From: Cyprinodon diabolis
Lineage: Eukaryota > Chordata > Actinopteri > Cyprinodontiformes > Cyprinodontidae
DNA length: 64,000 nt
NCBI GenBank assembly: GCA_030533445.1
Contig: CM060070.1
Coordinates: 34,526,501-34,590,500 of the forward strand
Direction: 5' to 3'
Shown here: positions 56,280-64,000 of the stretch, in pieces
Layout of the letters: each line of letters starts with the position of its first letter
How positions within the stretch are numbered: the stretch's first letter is position 1
The notes under the pieces: model-generated
Seen by the model: only the letters and a program-made list of their open reading frames with translations
Told to the model about the DNA's origin: nothing
The model's database searches: none
Program-made: the position numbers and the translations under genes

Positions 56280-57245
56280 CCTCAGCAGAGGTCACCGCAG
56301 CAGGAGGTGCAGGGAGCCGGGGTTTGGTCCGGCTGCGGAGAAAAGTTGGGAGCCACCGCGCGCGCCCCGGAACCCGCCGGCCCGCGCGCTGCGTCCGGCG
56401 GGGAGCCGCGCTGCAGAGCACCGCTGCTAGGAAGCCGGAGGGAGAGGCACTCACCTGGGTCAGACATAGCGGAGAATACATATCTGTCCGCTGCAGGCTG
56501 AGATCTGGAGGGTTTGTGGTGGCGGTGGGGGGGTTACTGTAACTCCAGCCTGTGTGTTGGTGTGTGTTGGTGAAGAACAGAAAAAGAATGTGTGTGAGAG
56601 TAAGTGAGGGGGAATCGGAGCCCTCCTTCTGCCCGCTTCGCTTCACATTTCCGGGCAGAGCTGAACTTCGGACCCGCCCCGGGTCACTGTCCGGACCTGT
56701 GGAGGCCCTCCGCCGGGGAGCGCACAACTTTTCGCCCACAATTCAACCTCATCTCCGGTCGGCGCCGCAAAAGTCCCGTTAGAGCAGCAGAGCGGAGGTC
56801 CGGTGGTTCTTACGGGGAGTAAAAAGATCCAACACGGTCCAGAACTGCATTTCACTGAGCAGAAGAGCCGCGAGCAGAGGCGGTCCACCGTGACATCTCT
56901 GACCGTCCGGCGGAGCGCCCACCGCTCCGGGCGGAAGGAGCGCCGGAGTCCCCGGGACGAGCGCTGCCAGGAGCGGAGAGAGATGGCAGGACGACCCGGG
57001 AGCTGCTTTCCGTTACAGTGGGTCCAGCAGGAGAAGACGGAGCGGTTCCGTCCCGGACGCCTCCTTCTTCCTTCTGCTCCGAACGCCGGACACCTCCGCT
57101 GCTCCTCCGCCGGACTGCGTCGCTCCGAGTGCGGCCACAGACTGATCAGACGCGCCGCTGATCGATCACAAACAGCATCGATCCTCCGCGTGCACTTACA
57201 CAAGTACGCTACTGCTGGGTGCGCGCCCCCGCGTGCACGATGATA
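56280..57245 (-). promoter_or_regulatory. nfia: CpG-rich promoter and 5' UTR region of nfia
   Basis: CpG dinucleotides are dense here (for example 56355-56410, 56880-56970 and 57060-57190) while they are rare in almost all the rest of the window. The block surrounds and extends upstream of the nfia start codon, as for CpG-island promoters of developmental transcription factors. Long open frames on both strands here (such as 56643-57203 minus and 56803-57243 plus) follow from the high GC content and are not supported as genes. I do not see a convincing TATA box, so the exact transcription start cannot be given. Confidence 0.75.
56455..56481 (-). CDS. nfia: nfia coding exon 1 (start codon and first nine codons)
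   Basis: The minus strand reads ATG for MYSPLCLTQ and then a GTGAGT donor (GT at 56453-56454). MYSPLCLTQ is the N-terminus of the main vertebrate NFIA isoform, and the exon ends in phase 0 so that exon 2 starts directly with DEFHPF. The base at -3 is G, an acceptable initiation context. I chose this ATG because of that family match. The same frame stays open upstream to another ATG at 56737-56739, which would add 86 residues with no similarity I recognise; I treat that stretch as 5' UTR. The exon lies in the CpG-rich block at 56280-57245, which fits a housekeeping-type promoter. Confidence 0.93.
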
Positions 57246-60200
57246 GTTTCAGCGTCCTGCCCCCCCAACCCCCCCTCCCCCCAAATTCCATAGGGCTCTA
57301 AGCGCAGAGAGAAAATACTACTGGTCAAGGTGGGAACAGTGGTCAGAGACAACAGAAAGTCATCCAGACGGATCAGAGCCGAACTCAGAACCTGCTGGGA
57401 CCAACAGAACTCCACAAAGTTTATCATCTGGATAAATATAATAATAATAATATTGATGATGTCAGTGATCCAAGGAACTGTTCTCATGTTCCGGATCATT
57501 TCTTTAAATTTTGGGGCGGAGCTTCTTCTTCACCTGTTCAGGTAGAAAAGCTTCTTCAGAACCTGCATCCTGATCCGATTCGGGAGCAACTTTTACATGC
57601 TGCTGCAGGTTCTGTTGGACTTTTTGAAACTGGCCAGAACAACAGAACCTGTCTGGACCTCTGGACTGTCAGCCTGAGATCCAGAGTGTGAAGTTCGACC
57701 CAAATGGACCAACAGCTGGTTATTCTATGGCTCCCATTTTATCCCACCAGCACAGGTCAACAGAGGGTCCAAATAGAATCATCAATACCAGATCAGACAC
57801 TCAGGAGGTTCTTAAACTGATTCTTTGAGAAAGTCCTAATGACAGAACCAGGCTGGAAAGTTGGACCAGAACCGTTTCCTATCCTACTGAAGCACAGGAG
57901 GTAAAACAGAGCTCAGCCTCTATGTGTTCTGATGTGAGGACGATTGTAGGTGAAGGATGGATAACAGGGTTCTAAAGAACCTTTTCTAACAGCATGAAAT
58001 AAGGCGCCACATACAGAACCAGAACTTAACACCAGCTTCCCTCTCATTGGACCACACGTTCAAACAGAAGAACTAAAACCAGGACTGGTTCTGCAGAGAT
58101 CTGGTTCTAATTGGTTCTGATTGATTGGTTTCAGCTTCAGCTGCCAAACATTAGAACCATTCCTTCCTCTGCGGCTCTGAGCTGAGCTAAACAGAACCTT
58201 TGGGTCGATGTCACATCAACCCAGTCCAGATGTCCTGCTACAGTCAAACTCTTTTTGGGATCCGATGTTCGCATCAGCACTGGCTGCTGGGAGTCCAACA
58301 GAACCAACCAGTTCTGCTGAGGCCACCCAGTCAGAAAGACCTGACCCGGTTCTTCAGAAGTGACCCGGTTAGTTAGAACTTGGTCCCGGTCCAGACCCAG
58401 ACCCTGGACTTGGTCCAGCAGGTCTTTTGACTGTGAGTTTGGTCCCATGAAAAGGTCCCATGGTTCTGATGCTTCTGGTTCTGAGTCCGATGAACAGATG
58501 TGGGCAGATAAACTGATGAGAACCCGTTAATGGTTCTGCTTCATCTCCATCTATGAAGCTCCAGTGGAGGAAACAACAGAACCAGAGTTCTGTTTTCATG
58601 TTCGATCAGAACCAAAGGAACACCTGATTAACAGCTGAGTTACCAGAACCTCTCAGAACTCACTGTCCACCCTAGAAGTTCATAAGATGGTTCCTCAGAA
58701 CGATCCTCAACGGATCCTTAGAAGGTTCCTGATCCAAAAGGTGAGTTCTCAGGTCAGAGGATTCCACCAGATATAAGAAGAGAGGATCTCCACCTGAGAA
58801 CAGGGGGTGCTTTCTGTGATCAGCAGCTGGAGGAACGAGAGAACGTTCAGTAGAAGACTCAGAACGTTCTCAGGACGTTTGAACTGGAGAACTAGAACCT
58901 GAACTGAGAAAAGCAGCCTGAGGCGCCATCTAGAGCCACCAGGCCGAAACTGCAGCCTCGCCTGGAGGAGCAGCGGGAAGATTAAAAACATTAGAGCTGA
59001 GGAACATCCAGCACAGAGGTCTGGTTTCATGTCCAGAGGAGAACCAACAGTTCCAGAACCAAGTTGGAACCATTGCTAGGTATCCATCTGCAAACATGAG
59101 GAGCTTCCAGAGCTTTTCTCTAGCCTGTTTCTCTGAATGTTATTCACTCTCAAGATCATCTCCATCTGCAACAGTGTGCTTCACAGGGTACCAATGTTCT
59201 ATTTGGATAGAACCACAGTTATTTGGGCGGTAACTGAGAGCGGGACGACCCAGAGGAAGTAAGAATGAGGCAGAACTGACCCGTTTCTGCCTGCAGCCGA
59301 TTCTGGATCTCTGCACTGATGCTATGAAGCAGAATGTTTTAAACTGGACCAGCTGGTTGCCATGGAGACTGTCTCCTGTTCCGGCCCACAGCATCACAGC
59401 TGAGGCTTCGTGTGAAAACCAGAAGGGTCAGAAACATTTTCAACCGATATGGGTCAGAACGAAAGAGGTCAAAGACAAAAGGTTTTCAATATTTCATCAG
59501 GTCACAACCATCATCAAATTTAAACTGAACAATCTGGGAAAGAACTAGAAAAAAATTCAAAACTGGATCCGAAATAACCGGATCAGGTAAAGTCCAACCT
59601 CCTGTGAGCCGGATGGGCAGCCAGGCTTCCTAGCCCTATGAAGGAAGCCAGATTCTGATGGGTCAGAACTCCTCAAGTACATAGAAAGTTCTGCTGTCAT
59701 CAGTCCAACTCCAGCACCAACAAATCGGACCTTCGTCACATGAAGTAAAACCCGGTTCTTCCTCAGGGTTCAAAGAGAGGAAGGCAGGTCCAGATTGGCT
59801 GTCCAAAAAACATGGTTCCCATCAGACCTGCAGGGCTTACTGGGTCCATTAACCAACGGAACCATCTGGAGAAAGATGATGAGCAGCCGACCAATCAGAC
59901 GTGAGGAGAAACCCAAACAAGGTGAACGTTGCCATGGAGACAATGTGGGTTTGGACCCAGAAACAAGAACATAGTGTGTGACGGGGGATGGGAGCTCCAC
60001 CTGCTGCCAGGCTGGAGCGGAGCCAGTAGAACCGGGCCTGAGACCAAGCCTCCACCAGGGGGAGGAGGAGCAGCCGTGAGGAGGAGAAGGTCAGAGGAAG
60101 AGGAGGAGGAAGAAGAGGAGGTTTAAATCTGGGAGCAGGTGGGGTCCTTCCAACTGGTCACTGTTCTGTTTCCCTGCATCCCTCGGTCCAAACAACATAA

Positions 60201-60784
60201 AATCCAAATGCAGATGAGGAAGGAGCAGGAGCAGGAGAAGGAGGAGGAGGATGAGGAGGACAGTCCACCATCTGGCTCCAAGTGTTTGACAAAAATACGG
60301 CAACTTGCCAAAAAATGTAAAAACATCAAAATAGAAAAAGCCAAAAGGGAAAGAAGCCACAAGAAGCTTCTTGAATAATTGATTATAAGAAAGAAAACAA
60401 GAAAGAACCAGGAAAACCCTGGAAAACAGGGAAAAAGGAGGAATACTGGGATAGAAGGGGTCAGCCAGAGATCAGGCAGCGTTGATGCCTACGTTCCCAC
60501 CAACAGTCTGCAGTTTAATTCCCCAAACGTCGACTTTCGCTTCCCTGCCTGTTTACTGTCAACAAAAATGACCAGAACCATCTTAAACAGATACAGACTT
60601 CAGGGGTTCTGAAAGCTGTTCAGTGACATTCAGACTCAGCAGAATTTTACACTGACATCATTTCTAGATTTATTTGACGGGGACACGGAGGGTCCCAGGT
60701 TCGATTCACTTCCTGAGGACTTTATCCAGCAGGTCCTATTGTTCAGAGGAGTTCTCTCTGAGTGTTCCACGTTCCCTCCACTGA

Positions 60785-61400
60785 CCAAAGAGATTATCCA
60801 TATTAATTACATCTATATTATCTACATATAGGATATCTATATCTGTTATTTATATTAAATTACATCTATATCATATACATCTGTTATGTAAATCTGTATT
60901 AATTACATCTATATGATCAGTATTATTTTTATCTATATTAATTAAATATATACTCTCTGCATCTATATGTACTTTATTTCTATATTATCTACATCTATCT
61001 CATGACTATTTATCTTATTTACATCTAAATTAATTATATCTTTGTTAATTATATCCATTTTAATAATATCCATAATATGTTAATATAATATCTATTTCCT
61101 CCATATCAATTTTACCTGTATTAGCTACACCTATATTTATTGTATTAATATCTATATTAACCATATCTATGTTAGTAACATCTATTTTATTTATACCTAT
61201 ATTATAATATGTTACATATATTAGCTATTTGCACTATATCTATGCCGTGTATATTATGTACATCTGTGTCATCTTTATTTATTGTATTAATTTCTGTCTT
61301 CCCTATATCTATGTTAATCAAATCTATTGTATTCTTATTCCTTTATTGTCTCTATCTATCTATAATCTCTATTTACTCTATATCTATGTTACCAACAGGC
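60785..61400. repeat. Degenerate A/T-rich tandem repeat
   Basis: The stretch is built of variants of ATCTATATTAATTACATC with irregular spacing. The two open frames at 61209-61453 consist of hydrophobic low-complexity residues from the repeat and are not supported as genes. Confidence 0.75.
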
Positions 61401-61904
61401 CCAACAGTGTGAACCTGCAGAACGTTACCGAGGCCACCATCAGTGTGGAATGAATGAATGAAGGAAGTTTTAGGCACTTTTATTATTTTAGAACCGGATC
61501 CAGAACGTCAGTCTGGTTAAAGACAGACGGAGGCTCTGTTGGACATCAGACCTGTTGTTGCTGGAAGCTTTAATCCCATCAGAACTGAAATGTTCTGCTG
61601 AGGAGCAGAGCAGGAACTCTAGAGGGAACTGCAGCAATTTAACTGGGTTTCATTGGATTTGTTAGGGTCGTTCGCACCTTCTGGTTCTGGTCGGGAAACT
61701 CTACAGCGGGGAATATCTACAGGACTGCTGCACGGAAGCTAAGGACCCCCTCCCCTCAACGCTGCGTTTATGGATCCATCCGATCCGAGGAGAAAAGCTC
61801 AAATTATTCCACAGAACCAAAATATCTTCCGAGCGCTGAAGGGAAAGCAGCTAGAGGTCAAAGGTCAGCCTCCTTACATTCTTCTTCATCTTCATCTCCT
61901 TCTG

Positions 61905-61908
<4 letters not shown>

Positions 61909-61933
<25 letters not shown>
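61909..61933. repeat. (CA)n microsatellite
   Basis: About 12 CA units. Confidence 0.9.
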
Positions 61934-61935
<2 letters not shown>

Positions 61936-64000
61936 CTGCCCACGCACAAACCAACTCCACCAGAACCAGCCTGACTGGGCGTCTAAAACCCTCCTCTGCA
62001 GCGCAGAGAGAAGGAAGCCTGGAGGCGAGAAGATGGGCAACAATCTGTCAGCAGCCGGGCGGAGCATATGCTGGACCCCCAACCCCACCGCCATGAAAAA
62101 CAACACGGACACCCCAGCCCCCTCCCTCCACTATGGTAAACCAGCCTGACAGTAGAGTGTATCCATACAATCCATATAACACAATAGAATAGAATAGAAA
62201 AGAATATATTGTCACTGTTCTCTATTTTCTGCATTCCAGTTTGACCAGAACCAGATCTGATCCATTCTGCTTCCCTTCTTCTGTTGATTCTGCTTATTTT
62301 TCTCTTTTCTGCTGAACATCGGATGAGTTCTGCTGATCGCTCAGGTATGAAGAACCCTCTGCAGTGGGAACAGAGAACCTCCATGCCACAGGGTCACTGC
62401 TGACCAAAAAGGGTCCAGCTCTGAATATCAACAATAAAAACATTTCTGAGAACCAAGGCGCCCCCCCTCACACACACACACAGATGGCTGTTCGGCCACC
62501 AAGCAGCAAAACAACAGCAGAGCAGCCAGATGTTTTCACAGAGAAACAAACCTGCTCACACAGCTGGAGACACACAGAAGGCGGGGTCAGGACCAGATGA
62601 CAACCAATGAGGCGTCTGCTCCCGTATAGCCAATCAGAGGCTTCCTCAGGTGTCACAATGCTGCTTCCTGTTTGGATGAGTAATCAGCCAATCACAGCAG
62701 AGAATGAACCCTGGACTATTGCTCCATCTCATTAAACCTGATTGGTCAGAAAAGAAAAGGAAAACTTAAAAACTGATTATTTTCTTCATTAAAACTTGAT
62801 TTGATCCAAATAATAAAATCTAAAGAAAATGACCAGAAAGTGAAGAATTGATGAAAAAAAGTGAATCTTTTCATCAGGATGTGATTCAGTGACTGAGCAG
62901 AACATGTAATTATTTTACTCTTACTTTCTCAAAGAGTCTCGCTGCAGATCTAATGGTACCAGGACCATTGGTTCTGGTTTGGACTCAGTACAAAGTCTGT
63001 TACTCTGACTTTACACACTCTTCCTGCCCTGAATGGGGTCATAAAATATCTGGGCCCTTTTGTGGCCCTTAGAGGAGAGATCTGAAGGATGGAGACCTGC
63101 TGTTGACTAATATGGAACCAGGTCAGAACCAGAACCAGGGCTGGTCCGTGACCTCCTTCCCTCGCTGAGAACCAGAGGCCTCACAGGATTTTCTGTCTCA
63201 GTATCTGAGACCAGCTGAGAGGAGAAAACACGGTGGAATGCCTCCCTCTGCTGGCTGAAGGCAGGAACTACAGGAGAGGAAGAGCAGCTGCTCAGAGGGT
63301 AAACATCAAATCCAGCAGAAATGAAAGCCTGGAAAAGGTCCGGATAAAGTTCAGAAAATTAAAAATGAACTTCTTCTGCTGAACCAGACGTGAACCAGAA
63401 TCCATCAGCGTCAGACTCAGAACCCGAAACAAGCCCTTCAGTTCTCCTACAACCTGCTGACCTCCAGGTCTGCAAGAAGAAGGCTGTTCTGAGCAGGGGC
63501 CAGGTTTATAGGAGGTGTGTGACCCGATCTCAGAGAGGACTGATGAACCCAGCAGGGTGCGACAGCATGAAGGATGTAGCAGGAGGAAGTGGGCCGAGGG
63601 AGCGCCATCACTCACAGCCCCCCAGCACACAGAGCAGAGACGGATCAGAAGCCCTGGCTGATGCATGAACCTGAGCAGAGAGCCAGGCATGCGGCCAAAC
63701 CGGTCTGAGCTTATACAGAGAGGTTCTCCTCTGAGGAACCTTCAGAGCTCTACTGCTGATCTCCTCATGAGAAGCTGGACCTCACAGAGAACCAGAACCC
63801 CTTGGTAGAACATCAGCAGAACCACAAGTTTTGGTTTCTTTATTGGAGTGAAAACTAAAAGCTATTGATGACATTTTGTGGTTTTATTGGGAACCTTTTG
63901 ATATTCCAGCCCATCTGTTGGACCCAATCTGGGTCACAGGTTTCTATCTGTGGTTCTTCAGTGGGACAGCAGGTGAAGACCACCTCCATGGAAGAACCGG

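Larger units (their letters stand above)
57246..64000. other. Region upstream of nfia, no gene recognised
   Basis: The stretch 57600-59700 is extremely dense in GGTTCTG/CAGAACC words. 60060-60260 has GAGGAG-rich purine runs, 60785-61400 an A/T tandem repeat, and 62181-62213 an (AATAG)-type run. No exon of a known neighbour gene could be identified. Confidence 0.5.

Noticed and set aside
56643..57243. Arginine-rich open frames on both strands in the CpG block
   Set aside because: High GC content removes stop codons; no similarity to known proteins and located in the promoter/5' UTR of nfia.
60091..60378. Lys/Glu-rich and Leu/Ser-rich frames near 60.2 kb
   Set aside because: Products of GAGGAG purine runs read on both strands.
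60670..60780. tRNA-SINE head suggested by GGTTCGATTC
   Set aside because: Only a B-box-like word is visible; no A box or tail.

Overview
The window is vertebrate nuclear DNA, almost certainly from a teleost fish. It holds one recognisable host gene in seven coding exons, long introns full of decayed DNA transposons (Tc1/mariner and hAT-like), a tRNA-derived SINE, LINE reverse-transcriptase fossils and many CA, ATCC and G/C microsatellites. Short GGTTCTG / CAGAACC words recur on both strands throughout. I suspect an acanthomorph, possibly killifish-like, but the sequence alone does not prove it.

The gene is nuclear factor I A (nfia), on the minus strand. Exon 1 (56455-56481, MYSPLCLTQ) lies in a CpG-rich promoter region (about 56280-57245). 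Exon 2 (49773-50301) encodes almost the whole NFI DNA-binding and dimerisation domain. Exons 3 to 6 (19227-19292, 14843-14917, 7245-7362, 4003-4130) and the exon equivalent to human exon 8 (1377-1555) encode the proline/serine-rich transactivation part. All junctions keep phase (0,1,1,1,2,1,0) and join to exactly 374 codons. The exon equivalent to mammalian exon 7 was not found in the 1556-4002 intron, although the phases allow direct joining across it. The last exons and the 3' UTR lie before position 1.

Layout by region: 1-7362 holds the C-terminal-side exons with a 1.05-kb inverted-repeat element and a Tc1 fossil in intron 5. Intron 4 (7363-14842) holds an ATCC array, a 53-bp minisatellite, a degenerate minisatellite split by two transposons, and a hAT-like MITE. 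Intron 3 (14918-19226) holds a tRNA-SINE, a hAT-like MITE with a perfect 8-bp target duplication and a further inverted-repeat element. Intron 2 (19293-49772, 30 kb) holds LINE fossils, hAT-like elements, an almost intact Tc1 transposon with one in-frame stop, and a CA/C-rich minisatellite beside exon 2. Intron 1 (50302-56454) has a GC-rich stretch open on both strands. From 57.25 to 64 kb I see no recognised gene, only simple repeats and weak exon-like open frames.

No novel multi-gene system is evident. The points most worth a second look are the apparently missing exon 7, the near-intact Tc1 copy, the transposon-split minisatellite, the G-rich minisatellite next to exon 2, and a few exon-like frames without a recognised family.
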